Source: Thermothelomyces thermophilus ATCC 42464
Lineage: Eukaryota; Ascomycota; Sordariomycetes; Sordariales; Chaetomiaceae
Direction of reading: 5' to 3'
DNA: 64,000 nucleotides
Assembly (NCBI RefSeq): GCF_000226095.1
Contig: NC_016474.1
Coordinates: 4,278,001 to 4,342,000, forward strand
The notes under the pieces are model-generated. The model saw only the letters and a program-made list of their open reading frames with translations. It ran no database searches and had not been told where the DNA came from. The position numbers and the translations under genes were made by a program. Each line of letters begins with the position of its first letter. Position 1 is the stretch's first letter. Shown piece by piece: positions 43,582 through 55,567 of this stretch.

Positions 43582-46500
43582 CGCCTACGTAGCGGCGGGT
43601 GGTAGCGTAGTATAGGAGGAACTGGTGTAAGAGACCACTATACCAAGACCTCCTGGCAGAAATATAGGAAATCGCCGCAATCTTTAGACGACAGCAGCAA
43701 GATAAGCGGCTGTGGATAATAGCATAATAGAAATAGTACGAAATGCTCGTACTAGTAGATAGTAGAGTAGAGATAAACCTGATCTCGCTAATGCTTATGA
43801 ATTAGCTATAGATACCCTAGAGAATGAAGCAGAAGCATGGCATAGTCAAAGGGCTATTTCCGACGTAATAGGTATATAGAGAGACTAAACCGATCGATAT
43901 TACTATGGCAGGGAAGACTATAGTAGTCGTATTTAGCATTATAGATATAGGTAACAACAAAGACATAATATTAGGGTTACTATAGTATGAAGATTACGAC
44001 CTGGACATTAGCTAGAAGAATAGTAGCTACCTGCAACCCCGAATAGAGTTGTATTTGACTAGCAAGATAGGGAGCGTACAAGGATCGCGAGCGGACGATG
44101 CTTAGAGAAAGGCATGTCCTACGGATCTACCGCAAGAGACGGACAGTAGTAGGCAGACCACTACAGACTCTAGAAGAGGCGGTATAACGACATCGATATC
44201 GCGACAGGAGGAACGAGCTAAACTGCCGATAGCTGTTCTCTCTATTGACGAATGCGGAGCATTGTAATTAGAGTAGTAGGTTGAGACAGGAGAAATCGCT
44301 AGTATCGCCATAGATGGAACCAAGTTCGTATACTATCAGAAAACCAAGAGACGAGATAAGACTAGGGAAGTACCAAAGGAATACGAAGGATACCTAGCAT
44401 TCGAACTGAAGTATCTAGAAGGATTACTAGAACACGGCCTATGGGATCACGAGATCAAGCTCAAGGAAGGAGTATAACTAAAGTTCTTTAAGATTTACTA
44501 CACGAGCTAGACGTAGAACAAAGAACTTAAGCGATATTTAGAGGAGAACCTTTGAAGAAGATATATCTACCTGTCGATATCGCTAGCAGGCTACCTAATC
44601 CTGTTTATGCCTAAGAAAGACAGAAAGCTACAGTTATACATCGACTATCGGCAACTTAACTTGCCATCGGCCTATAACTATATATAGATCAAAGAAGGCG
44701 ACAAGTGGAAAACGGCCTTTAGGACACCCTATAGCCACTACAAGTACCTCGTCATGCCATTCGGACTTACAAACGCGCCAGCAACGTTCTAAGCCCTGAT
44801 TGATCAAGCTATCCGACCCTTTCTCGACAAATTTACGGTATATTATCTCGATGACATACTTATCTTCTCCAAGACGATAGACAAACACCGAAAGCACGTG
44901 AGAGCAGTGCTAGACACGCTACACGCGTACAAGCTATCAGTCAACAAGGAAAAGAGCGAATTCCATATTAGGAAAACGGTGTTTCTGGGATACAAAATAT
45001 CCCCCAGACAAATTCGGATAGAACCTTCAAAGGTTAAAGCCATCAAGAATTAGCTATGACCGACATCAGTCACGGAAGTACAAAGCTTCATCGGGTTTAC
45101 AAACTTCTACTAAATATTCATCAGGAACTTTAGAGCGATCGTACGACCTTTACACAAACTCACCAAGAAGAACGCTAAATTCCAATAGGAAGAGCGACAC
45201 GAGCAAGCATTTATGTAGATCTGTAATGCCATTACTAAAGATCTAATACTAGTACTGCCAGACCCTAAGAAGCCATTCGAGGTAGAAACGGACGCTTTAG
45301 ACTATGCCATCGGAGGACAATTAGGATAACAAGACGAACAAGGGAAGCTACATCCTATAGCCTTCTTTTTAAAGAAGCTTGATAGACTACGTCTTAATTA
45401 TCTGATCTATAACAAGGAACTACTTACGATTATCGAAGCTTTCAAGGAATGGTAACTATACCTTAGTAGTATAATTAAACTAGTATAAGTATATACAGAT
45501 CATAAGAATTTACGATACTTTACGATGACAAAGGAACTTAACAGACGACAAATACGATAGGTAGAATTCCTCGCGGAATTCAACTTCGAGATCTGCTACA
45601 AGAAGGGCAAAGAAAACGTACGAACAGACATTTTAAGTCGACGAACGGATCACACGAAAGGACGAACAGGAACAACACCACCGTTATTTAAGGAACGAAC
45701 AGACAGAACGCTATATTACGAAACGCAGACACCTATAGAAGATAATCCACTTGACTTATTCCTAGAATGCTATATAATCTTTCGAGAGGAAAGGATTAAT
45801 AAGGCATAGTATCAAGCAGCACCCGGACCAGTGGTACCTAACGGAGTGGAAGAGAAAGATGGGAAACTCTGGTACCAAGGTAAAGCATACATCTACGACA
45901 AGGATCAATAGCTACAGATGATTCGAGAACTCTACGAGTCAAAACTCGGAGGACACAAGGGAGTTACGAAGACTATCGCACAAGTCAAGAGACACTACGA
46001 CTTTCCACAGTTAATGGTACGAGTTAAGGAAGTTGTATGGAGCTACGATATCTGCAATCGAAGCAAAACAGCATGATATAAGCCGTATAGGCTACTTTAG
46101 CCACTGCCAATAGCTGACAAACTATAGAGTTTAGTTACGATAGACTTTATTACGAAGCTGCTAGAATCCAAGGACACGGCCATAGGAGTAATCTATAATA
46201 GTATTCTTACTGTAGTAGATTGCCTAACTAAATGGGCATACTTCTTTCCCTACAAGGAGTCCTAGATAGCTAAACAGCTGGCAGACGTGATCTATTGGCA
46301 AATTGCATCAGTATATGCTTAGCCATAAGAATGGATCACCGACAGAGATACTAAGTTCGCATCGAAGTTCTAGCAAGCGTTAATGTAATGATTAGGCGTC
46401 AATAGCAAGCTGTTAACGGCATATCACCTACAGACCGACGGACAAACGGAGCGACTAAACCAAGTTATTAAGCAATACCTCTGCTCTTATATTAATTACT

Positions 46501-47190
46501 AGCAAGACGACTAGGTCATGCTATTACTAATAGCATAACTTGCCTATAACACGATGCTAACAGAAACGACCAAAGTTATACCATTCTGCGCGAACTACGG
46601 ATATAAAGCAGACCTTAGGCAAGGACTAGAGGTCATAGTGCCAAGAGCAGTAGTCAAAGTAGAACAGATACACGTACTATATGAGAAGCTCAAGAAGGAA
46701 CTCGAGTTTGTTAAAACTAGAATGAAGAACTATTATGACAAACACAGGCTCGAGGGACCTCGCCTAGAGAGGGGAGACAAAGTCTACCTGATTACACGAA
46801 ACCTGCGAACCAAACGACTAAGTACGAAGCTAGACTTTAAGAAGGTCAGACCCTTCGTTATCAAAGAACGAATCTCGACATCTAACTACTGACTATCGTT
46901 ACCATCATCTATACGACTACAGACAGATGTTTTTCATATTTCGCTCTTCGAACTAGTACCAAAAAATGCCAAGGTTGCTACGTACATTGAAGTAGAAGAC
47001 AAGGAAGAAGAATAGGACGTCGAAGAAATCCTAGATTTACGTATTATCAATAGGGAACTATAGTACCTAGTCAAATGGCTTGATTTTAGACCAGAAGACA
47101 ACTCATAGGAACCCGTCAAGAACCTAAATTACCCTGAGAAACTAGAGCAGTTCTACCGATGGAATCCTAACCGGCTACAAGAACCGGCTC
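43582..47190 (+). pseudogene. Copy B pol remnant (protease, RT, RNase H, integrase, chromodomain)
   Basis: One frame (-1 to gag) with RIP-type stops. The retropepsin motif reads DSRVEINLIS near 43758-43787, where DSGAEINLIS-like is expected. RT runs from LILFMPKKDRKLQLYIDYRQLN near 44590 through YLDDILIFSK at 44844. RNase H has VETDALDYAIGGQLG near 45290 and the DHKNL block near 45495. The integrase zinc module near 45940-46060 has lost a Cys (SYDIC). The catalytic core includes TIDFITKLL, TDRDTKF and [10 protein letters not shown]. The chromodomain-like end YLVKWLDFRPEDNS is at about 47065, which places the element among chromoviruses. The 3' limit of pol is unclear because the sense frame stays free of unambiguous stops for some distance. 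Confidence 0.85.
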
Positions 47191-47793
47191 CGAAGCCTAT
47201 TCCCCGGCAGAAAAAGAGGGGAACCTGCTAGAATTAGGACCGGGATCCAACCTAATCAACTCCTAATCGAACACGTCAAAAGCACCTAACGCCTGAGCCT
47301 GGCCCGTAAGAGTCTGCGTCTCCGACATCGGCAGAGGAGTATCTGGTTCTTCCTCCTCCTCTAGACAAGCTATACTATAACGAAAAACTTCGGTACCACG
47401 ATCGTGTAGGGATTGCTATAAACGACGTAATCGACTTAAACGGCTTAATGTCTAAGCAAGCAGCGCCTCGGTCTTAGCAATCTCTTTCGAAACCTTCTCC
47501 TGCTCTAACAAATTCGAAAGGACTAAGATAGTCAGTAACCTAGGACTATGAAGGAAAATAACAAGGAACCTACAGGTATCTATAACGTTCGGACTACTGC
47601 ACTTCTTGCCTATGCGAACATAGTTTTGACACTTGTTCAAACCCTCTATTATTATATAACGCTTTCGCGGCTTCGTATTCTAACAACGCTTGCAAGGTAT
47701 AGCGACCTTGTAACCCTCTTGCTTAATCTTGATCGTAATAGCATGTCGTTCGCATTTAAGATCGCGACGATTCCTAGGAATACAATCAGCTAT
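47116..47793 (-). pseudogene. Antisense Cys-cluster ORF of copy B
   Basis: 678-nt minus-strand frame ending in TGA at 47116-47118; ATG has become ATA. This copy preserves most cysteines: PCKRC, then NKCQN and GKKCSS, and TCRFL. With RIP-changed positions taken from codon context, the spacing is C-x2-C-x8-C-x8-C-x2-C-x6-C, close to a Zn2Cys6 cluster. A coiled-coil-like segment follows (LEQEKVSKEIAKTEALL). Confidence 0.55.
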
Positions 47794-47894
47794 AGCGAAA
47801 GGAAGTTAGTAGAAGAAGGACGCTACCTACTGGAAAAAGGGGGCGTTAATGGTATTTGAAACAAGTCATAAGAAGCTTTTGGGACGAAAGCCCT

Positions 47895-47909
47895 GAAGAG
47901 GGGGCATCG
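47895..47909 (+). other. Polypurine tract of copy B
   Basis: GAAGAGGGGGCATCG directly before the 3' LTR, the plus-strand primer site. Equivalent tracts precede the 3' LTR in all copies. Confidence 0.7.
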
Positions 47910-48361
47910 TGTCACGAGCCAACCATATACCGCGACCCGGTAGGGCACAGAAGGCTGAATGAGCTACCAATTAAGAAGGGCACGAAGCGAGGCTGACACA
48001 GGATCACTAGGGAGCGCGGGCTACCACAGGCGAACGATTGCCAAAAAGGGAAAGATAGCGGAGGATAGCTGGCTACCAAAGGCGATCTAAGGGCAGGATA
48101 GAAAGGGACCATGAGCGATTGGCAGAAGTATATATACATGTAAATAGTCACTCGTTATGGTGGACTCTGGGAGTTCACCAGTGGTAACAATCACAATCAT
48201 AGTACTCATACCGAGCATTGCTGATTACTGTGAGAGATAACTCTAGTGTTGTTGTGAACCCTTTGGCTTTACCGAATCCCTTAGACGACCTGCCTGCTTG
48301 TCCCGCTCAATCTACCTCCGTCTAGACCCTTTCAGAAGAAGTCTGAGTTGGGTTCGTCATA
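47910..48361 (+). repeat. Copy B 3' LTR
   Basis: 452 bp; the terminal CACA has become CATA. The target duplication TGGAG follows at 48362-48366. Confidence 0.9.
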
Positions 48362-51300
48362 TGGAGCTAGTTCTTATAGCTAGTTAGGATTCTACTAGTA
48401 GAACTACTTTAGTTTCTTAAGGTAATTTAGGTTCTTAATAGGTTCCTATAAGTTGTCTTCTAGTCTAAAATTAAGCTATTTAACTAGGTACTATAGTTCT
48501 CTATTAATAATACGTAAATCTAGAATCTCTTTAACGTTCTATTCTTCCTTTTTATCTTCTATTTTAATATATATAGTAACCTTGGCGTTTTTTGGTACTA
48601 GTTCGAGAAGTAAAATATAAAAAACATCTGTTTGTAGTTATATAGATGATAATAACGATAGTCAGTAGTTAGATGTCGAAATTCGTTCTTTGATAACGAA
48701 GAGTCTAACCTTCGTAAAGTCTAGCTTCGTACTTAGTCGTTTAGTTTGTAAGTTTCGTACGATTAGGTAGACTTTGTCTCCCCTCTCTAGGCAAGGTCCC
48801 TTAAGCCTATGTTTATTATAGTAGTTCTTTATTCTAGTCTTGACAAACTCGAGTTTCTTTTTAAGCTTTTTATATAATATATGTATTTGTTCTACTTTGA
48901 CTGCTGCTCTCGGCACTATAACCTCTAGTCTTTGCCTAAGGTCTGCTTTATATCTATAGTTCGCGAAGAACGGTATAACTTTGGTCGTTTCTATTAGTGT
49001 TATATTATAAGCGAGTTATACTATTAGCAATAGTATAACCTAGTCGTCTTACTAGTAGTTAATGTAAGAGTAAAGGTACTACTTAATAACTTAGTTTAGT
49101 TGCTCTGTTTATCCGTCAGTCTACGGGTAGTATGCTGTTAATAGCTTGCTATTGATGCCTAATCGTTATATTAACGCTTGCTAGAACTTCGATATAAACT
49201 TAGTGTCTCTGTCGGTGATCTATTCTTACGGCCAAGTATATACTAATATAACTTGCCGATAGATCATATCTACTAACCGTTTAGCTATTTAGGACTCCTT
49301 ATAGGGAAAGAAGTATACCTATTTAGTTAGGTGATCTACTATAGTAAGAATACTATCGTAGATTACTCCTATAGCCATGTCCTTAGATTCTAGTAGCTTT
49401 GTAATAAAGTCTATCGTAACTAAACTCTATAGTCTATTAGCTATTAGAAGTAGCTAAAGTAGCCTATATAGCTTATATTGTGCCGTTTTACTTCGATTGT
49501 AAATATTATAATTTTATACGACTTCCTTAACTTATACTGTTAACTATAGAAAGTCGTAGTATTTCCTGACTTATACGATAGTCTTCGTAACTCCTTTATA
49601 TCCTTCGAGTTTTGACTTATAGAGTTCTCAAATCATTCGTAGCTATTAATCCCTGTCGTAGATATATACTTTGCCTCGGTACTAGTGTTTCCTATCTCTT
49701 TCTTTCACTCTATTAGGTACTACTAGTCTAGGTGCTGCTTAATACTATGTCTCGTTAATCCTTTCTTTTCGAAAGATTACGTAACATTCTAGGAACGAGT
49801 TAAGTGGATCATCTTCTATAGGTATTTACATTTTATAATATAGCGTTCTGTCTGTTCGTTCCTTGAATAATAGTAGTATTATTTCTGTTTGTCCTTCCGT
49901 ATGATCCGTTTATTAGCTTAAGATGTCTGCTTATACGTTCTCTTTACCCTTCTTATAGTAGATCTCAAAGTTAAATTCTACGAGGAATTCTACCTATCGT
50001 ATTTATTGTCCGTTAAGCTCCTTTATTATTATAAAGTATTATAAATTCTTATAGTTTATATATACTTATACTAGTTTAATTATACCGCTAAGGTATAGTT
50101 GCCATTCCTTAAAAGCTTCGATAATCGTAAGTAGTTCCTTATTATGGATCGGGTAATTAAGATATGGTCTATTAAGCTTCTTTAAAAAGAAGGCTATAGG
50201 ATATAGCTTTTCTTATTTGTCTTATTATTCTAATTATCCTCTAATAGTATGGTTTAAAGCGTCTGTTTCTACCTTAAATAGCTTCTTAAGGTCTAGTAGT
50301 ACTAGTATTAGATCTTTAGTAATGGCGTTATAGATCTATATAAATGCTTACTTGTACTATTCTTCCTATTGGAATTTAGCGTTCTTCTTAGTAAGTTCGT
50401 ACAAAGGTCGTATAATCGCTCTGAAATTTCTAATAAACATCTAGTAGAAGTTTGCAAATCCGATAAAGCTTCGTACTTCTGTAACTAACATCGGTCGTAG
50501 CCAATTCTTAATAGCTTTAACCTTTAAAGGTTCTATCTAAATTTGTCCTAGGGATATCTTATATCCTAAAAACACCATTTTCCTAACGTGGAATTTGCTC
50601 TTTTCCCTATTAACTAATAGTTTATATATATATAGCGTGTCTAGTATTACTTTTATATGCTTCCGGTATTTGTCTATCGTCTTAGAGAAGATAAGTATAT
50701 TGTCGAGATAATATACCGTAAATTTGTCAAGAAAGGGTCAGATAGCTTGATCAATTAGGCCTTAGAATGTTGCTAGCGCGTTTGTAAGTCTAAATAGTAT
50801 AATAAGGTACTTATAGTAGCTATAAGGTATCTTAAAGGCCGTTTTCCACTCGTTGCCTTCTTTGATCTATATATAGTTATAGGCCGATAGTAAGTCAAGA
50901 TATGTAAAATATTAGGCCCCTGCTAACTAATCTCAGAGCTATAAGATTAGCAGTAACAGGTATCAGTTTTTCACAGTTTATTCGTTAAGTTGCTAATAGT
51001 TGATATATAACCGTAGCTTTCTATCTTTCTTAGGTATAAATAGGATTAGGTAGCCTATTAGTAATATCAACAGGTAGATATATCCTCTTTAAAGGTTCTC
51101 CTCTAAATATTACTTAAGTTCTTCATTCGATATCTAACTTATATAGTAAATCTTAAAGAACTTTAGTTATACTCCTTCCTTAAGCTTAATCTCGTAATCC
51201 TATAGGCCATATTCTAGTAATCCTTCCAGATACTTCGGTTCAAATGCTAAGTATCCTTTATATTCTTTCGGTACTTCCCTAGTCTTATCTTGTCTCTCGG

Positions 51301-54300
51301 TTTTCTAATAGTATACGAACTTGGTTCTGTCTATAGCGATGCTAGCGATTTCTCCTATCTTAACCTATTACTCTAATTACAATGCTCTACATTCGTTAAC
51401 AGAGAGAACAGCTATTAGCGGTTTAGCTCGTTCCTCCTATCGTAACGTCAGTGTCGTTATACCACTTCTTCCAGAGTCTATAGTAGTCTACCTACTACTA
51501 TCTGTCTCTTATAGTAGATCTATAGGATATACCTTCCCCTAAGCATTATCTGCTTGTAATCCTTGTATACTCCCTATCTTACTAGTTAAATACGACTCTA
51601 TTCGGGGTTATAGGTAGCTACTATTCTTCTAACTAATATCTAGGTCATAAGCTTTATACTATAGTAACCCTAATATTATATTTTTATTATTACCTATATC
51701 TATAATACTAAATATAATTACTATAGTCTTCCTTACTATAATAATATTAATTGGTTTAGTCTCCTTACGTACCTATTATATTAGAAATAGCCCTTTAACT
51801 ATACTATACTTCCGCTTTATTCTCTAGGGTATCTATAGCTAATTTATAAGTATTAGCGAAATTAGGTTTATCTCTGCTCTACTATCTACTAGTATAAGCA
51901 TTTTATATTATTTCCATTATACTATTATCTATAGTCGCTTGTCTTGCCGCCATCGTCTAAAGATTATGGCAATTTCCTATATTTCTGCCAGGAGGTCTTA
52001 ATATAGTAGTCTCTTACACTAGTTCCTCCTATATTACGCTATTACTCGCCGCTATATGGACGTTAATAGTTTCCAGGCCCCTCGAAGGGCCCTAACCCGT
52101 TTCTTAGGTTAGTACTAACTTCTTCGGTTATTTAGCTAATAGTAGCTTCGTCAATCGTACTCATTTCTATAAGCTATTAAGTGCTTATGGCTTCTTACCA
52201 TTAAGTCCGTTCTACTTTTTGTCATATATACCATAGCTTCATCTAAAGCTTCCGAATTCGCGATTTCTTTTCGTCCGCGTAATAGAGGCAGTTATTACTC
52301 TAGCACGAGTCCTATATATCTTATCCTATTCCGTAGTACCTAGGCTAGGCTCGTTTTAGAACTATTATAATGCCTTCTAGATCGCGCGCTTCGATTTTCT
52401 AGAGCAATTCGGCCGCTCTGTTTTTTATATTATAGACCTATTCTATAGGGTAGAGGCTTCTATCCTCATTTCCTTGTCAGGTCGGCTAGTAATTATTTTC
52501 GAATTTGTTATAGAAGTAATATCGGCATTTATATACTACACACTAGAACTAGGGCACTTATATATATGCCTTATATCGAGGATGTAGTCGTGTAGCGTCG
52601 CCTAGGAGGTATTAGAATTCTTTCCTAAATCCTTCCTACTATATATAGACTATAGGTACTCTAATATTAAAGTAGGAATGTTTCTTCTAGTAGCTTTCCT
52701 ATATATACTTATCTTTTCTATAGTTTGTATATATAAACTAGTATTCTAGGTTCTGTACATTATTACTAAGTTACTAGTCGTCAAGGTACTTAGTGTAGCT
52801 ATCAGGCCTATTATATATTATAGGCTATTCTCCTTTAATAGTTTCTACGATACGTTAGAGTTCCCTTGTCTTATCCCTTATCTTATCACTCTACTAGATA
52901 AGTCAAATCAAGCGTCTATCCCGTTTATATAGTTCCGTATCAAGCTAGAAAACTTCATTATAGTACTATTTAATTCGTTCTTAGAGGAATAGAACATTAG
53001 GTCTAGGTCTTTCGATTCCTTAGGTATCGGTTATCTATAATCTATCCTGCCTCTATATAACTATAAAACCCTACTACCTCAAGGCTAGGAGAATCGAAAT
53101 TAGTAGTACGTACTCTCTTATCGTATCCTATTTGGTAAGACCTATCTCTAGGTCCATAGTAACCAGTTCGGAGTATAGTACTTATTTGTCTTTACTATTA
53201 CTATCATATCTAAGACTATTTATATTACTGCCCCTGTCCTTGTAGCTTGTAGCCGCTACTTTGAAGACGTCCTTAGTAGTTTCGTTAATAGCTATAATTT
53301 CTTTTCTAGGGACTATCTTCTACTCTTTCTTTAGGCTTTAACATTCTTGCTTATAGTGCTCTTTCTTTCTATAGTTATAGTAGGTAACATTAGACTTGTC
53401 TTTGGTTGTCTTCTTCTGGTCCTACTTCTATGCTATATCTATATCTATAGCTCTAGGGTACATCCTATATAAGGTACTAATATATACTCGCTTTTTCTTA
53501 TCGTTAGCCTTAACCATAGTTCTATTTATTTAGCCTTGTTTTTACTACTCTTATATATAGAGTCAATCATCGATTCTAATAGCCTATATAATATATTTAT
53601 CTAGGGTCTTAGGCTAATCGTACTTATATAGCTTGTCTTTAACCTTTTTCTTTGAGCCATTATAGAACAATTATATTAACGCCTTATCGTTAAGCTAAGA
53701 CTTAAGTATATCCTATCCAAACTATATAGTATAGGAGGCTATTAACTTAGTCTATCAGAGATTAGTAAGTCTTTCTTATATATAAATCTTCTTGTCTTTA
53801 TTACTAAAAACCTTTTAAAGCTCTTCTTTAAAACGGTCATAAGATCGAAAGACTACCTATATAAATATATCTTAATCGTCTTCGTCTTCCTTAGTAAGAT
53901 AGTCATTCTATATAGGCTCGAACTATCTAAGTGCCTTACCCTCTAGTCTTATAGCTATATAAAGGACTTTAGCTTTATTATCTAGAAACTTATTATCATT
54001 AAGCCAGAAGTAAGATTAAAGGTTTATTAGGAATCCTATAAGATCTTCCTTAGTTCCTCCGTATTTACTAGGTAATTCGATTTTAATATAGCTCGCTTTA
54101 GCGCCCTCAAGTGCCTTGATTTTGGTATAGGCCTCGTTAACTAGCTTTTACGAGTGCTTTTTGCCGTTTTCGAGTTCCTTGATCCGAGCTTAAGCAACCT
54201 TATCTCTCTAGTCTAACTCCTAGATCTGCTACTAGAGTTGACCGAGCTAGGCAAGTAGCTATTCGGCCGTAATGTCGGTAGCTATATCGATGTCGAGGTC

Positions 54301-54351
54301 GAAATCACCTTCGTCCTAAACTATAATAGAACAAAGGGAGTGATAGTAATA

Positions 54352-54772
54352 TATGACGAACCTAACTTAGACTTCTTCTAAAAGGGTTTAGACAAAGGTA
54401 AATCAAATAGGACAAGCGTACAGGTTGTCTAAGGGATTTGGTAAAGCTAAAAGGTTTATAATAACACTAGGGTTGTCTCCTATAGTAGTAGTTACTATTA
54501 CTAGTAAACTCTTAGAGTCTACTATAATAAGTGACTATCTATATATATATATACTTCTGCCGATCGCTTATGGTCCCCTTCTATCCTATCCTTAGATCGC
54601 CTTTGGTAGCTAGCTATCCTCTGCTATCTTTCCCTTTTTGGCAATCGTTCGCCTGTGGTAGCCCGCGCTCCCTAGCGATCCTATGTCAGCCTCGCTTCGT
54701 GCCCTTCTTAATTGGTAGCTCATTTAGCCTCCTGTGCCCTACCAGGTCGTGGTATATAGTTGGCTCGTGACA
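54352..54772 (-). repeat. Shared inner LTR between copies C and D
   Basis: 421 bp with full ends. Internal sequence of C (gag end) abuts its left side and that of D (pol end) its right side. Lacks the 32-bp segment found in the outer LTRs. Confidence 0.85.
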
Positions 54773-54790
54773 CGATGCCCCCTCTTTAGG

Positions 54791-54807
54791 GCTTTCGACC
54801 CGAAAGC
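54791..54807. other. Perfect hairpin next to the polypurine tract of copy D
   Basis: GCTTTCG-ACC-CGAAAGC, a 7-bp perfect stem with a 3-nt loop, lies about 18 nt inside the 3' LTR. The same inverted repeat, with single changes, is beside the 3' LTR in copies A and C. Confidence 0.6.
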
Positions 54808-54889
54808 TTTATGACTTGTTTCAAATACTATTAACACCCCCTTTTCTCTCCTATAGGTAACGTCCTTCTTTTGCTAGCTTCCTTCCGCC

Positions 54890-55567
54890 ATGGCTGATCG
54901 TGTTCCTAGGAACCGTTGCGATCTCAAGCGCGAACGATACGCTATTACAATCAAGATTAAGCGAGAGGGTTACAAAGTCGCTATACCTTACAAGCATTAT
55001 TAGAATATAAAGCCACGAAAGCGTTATATGATAATAGAGGGTTTGAATAAGTGTTAGAACTATATCTGTATAGGCAAGAAGTATAATAGCCCGAACATTA
55101 TAGATGCCTATAGGTTCCTTATTATTTCCCTTTGTAGCCCTGGGTTACTAGCTGTCTTAGTCCTTTTAAATTTATCGGAGCAAGAGAAGGTTTCAAAAGA
55201 GATTGCTAAGACCGAGGCGCTTCTTGCTTAGACACTAAGCCGTTTAAGTCGATTACGTCGTTTATAGCAATCCCTGCACGATTATAGTACCGAGGTTTTT
55301 CGTTATAGTGTAGCTCGTCTAGAGGAGGAGGAAGAACTAGATACCCCTCTGCCGGTATCGGAGACGCAGACCCTCGCAGGTTAGGCTCAGGCGTTAGGTA
55401 CTTTTGATATACTTAATTAGGAGTCGGTTAGGTTAGATCCCGGTCCTAATTTTGGCGGGTTCCCCTCTTTTTCTGTTAGGGAATAGGCTTTAGAGCTAGT
55501 TCTTATAGCTAGTTAGGATTCCGTCGATAGAACTGCTCTAGTTTCTCGGGGCAACTTAGGTTCTTAA
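54890..55567 (+). pseudogene. Antisense Zn2Cys6-like / coiled-coil ORF of copy D (ATG kept)
   Basis: The plus-strand frame is opposite to gag-pol. It begins MADRVPRNRCDLKRERYAI and stays in frame for 226 codons to TAA at 55565-55567 (TGA in copy B). The basic, strand-like start (TIKIKREGYKVAIPYKH) leads into a cysteine cluster, in which several Cys are Tyr through G-to-A change. Then come a hydrophobic stretch, a coiled-coil-like heptad segment (EQEKVSKEIAKTEALLA, TLSRLSRLRRL), an acidic run EEEEELD, and a Pro/Gly-rich C-terminus. In-frame stops are TAG, each explicable as Gln or Trp. It overlaps the sense chromodomain at its 3' end. The sense frame in this area also lacks clear stops, so chance openness remains possible. 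The role is unknown; DNA binding is inference from the cysteine pattern. Confidence 0.6.

Larger units (their letters stand above)
40841..48361 (+). mobile_element. Ty3/gypsy chromovirus copy B, youngest and least mutated
   Basis: 7521 bp with 452-bp LTRs at both ends and the target duplication TGGAG. It carries fewer TAG/TAA codons than the copy C it interrupts, so it inserted later. RT keeps YLDD at 44844-44855, the RNase H and integrase blocks are readable, and the chromodomain-like end (YLVKWLDFRPEDNS) is at about 47065-47160. Still no intact gag or pol frame. Confidence 0.92.
40235..48438 (+). pseudogene. Antisense Cys-cluster ORF of copy C, split by copy B
   Basis: The plus-strand frame runs from 40235 (ATA from ATG) to 40840 and, after copy B and one target repeat, resumes at 48367 and ends in TAA at 48436-48438. 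The two pieces add up to exactly 678 nt, the same as in copies A, B and D. Confidence 0.55.
40119..54351 (-). pseudogene. Copy C internal region (gag-pol, interrupted by copy B)
   Basis: The minus-strand gag start (ATA from ATG) is at 54322-54324 and the gag stop TAA at 52063-52065, 2262 nt in all. Pol runs down to about 48400. The RT catalytic box reads YLDN near 50700-50715, so Asp is lost. Copy B is inserted at TGGAG downstream of the chromodomain, inside the antisense frame. It is heavily mutated. Confidence 0.8.

Noticed and set aside
46554-46892. 112-codon open frame inside copy B and similar pieces at 36919, 48662 and 55884
   Set aside because: These are stop-free stretches of the integrase C-terminal region in the gypsy copies and not separate genes.
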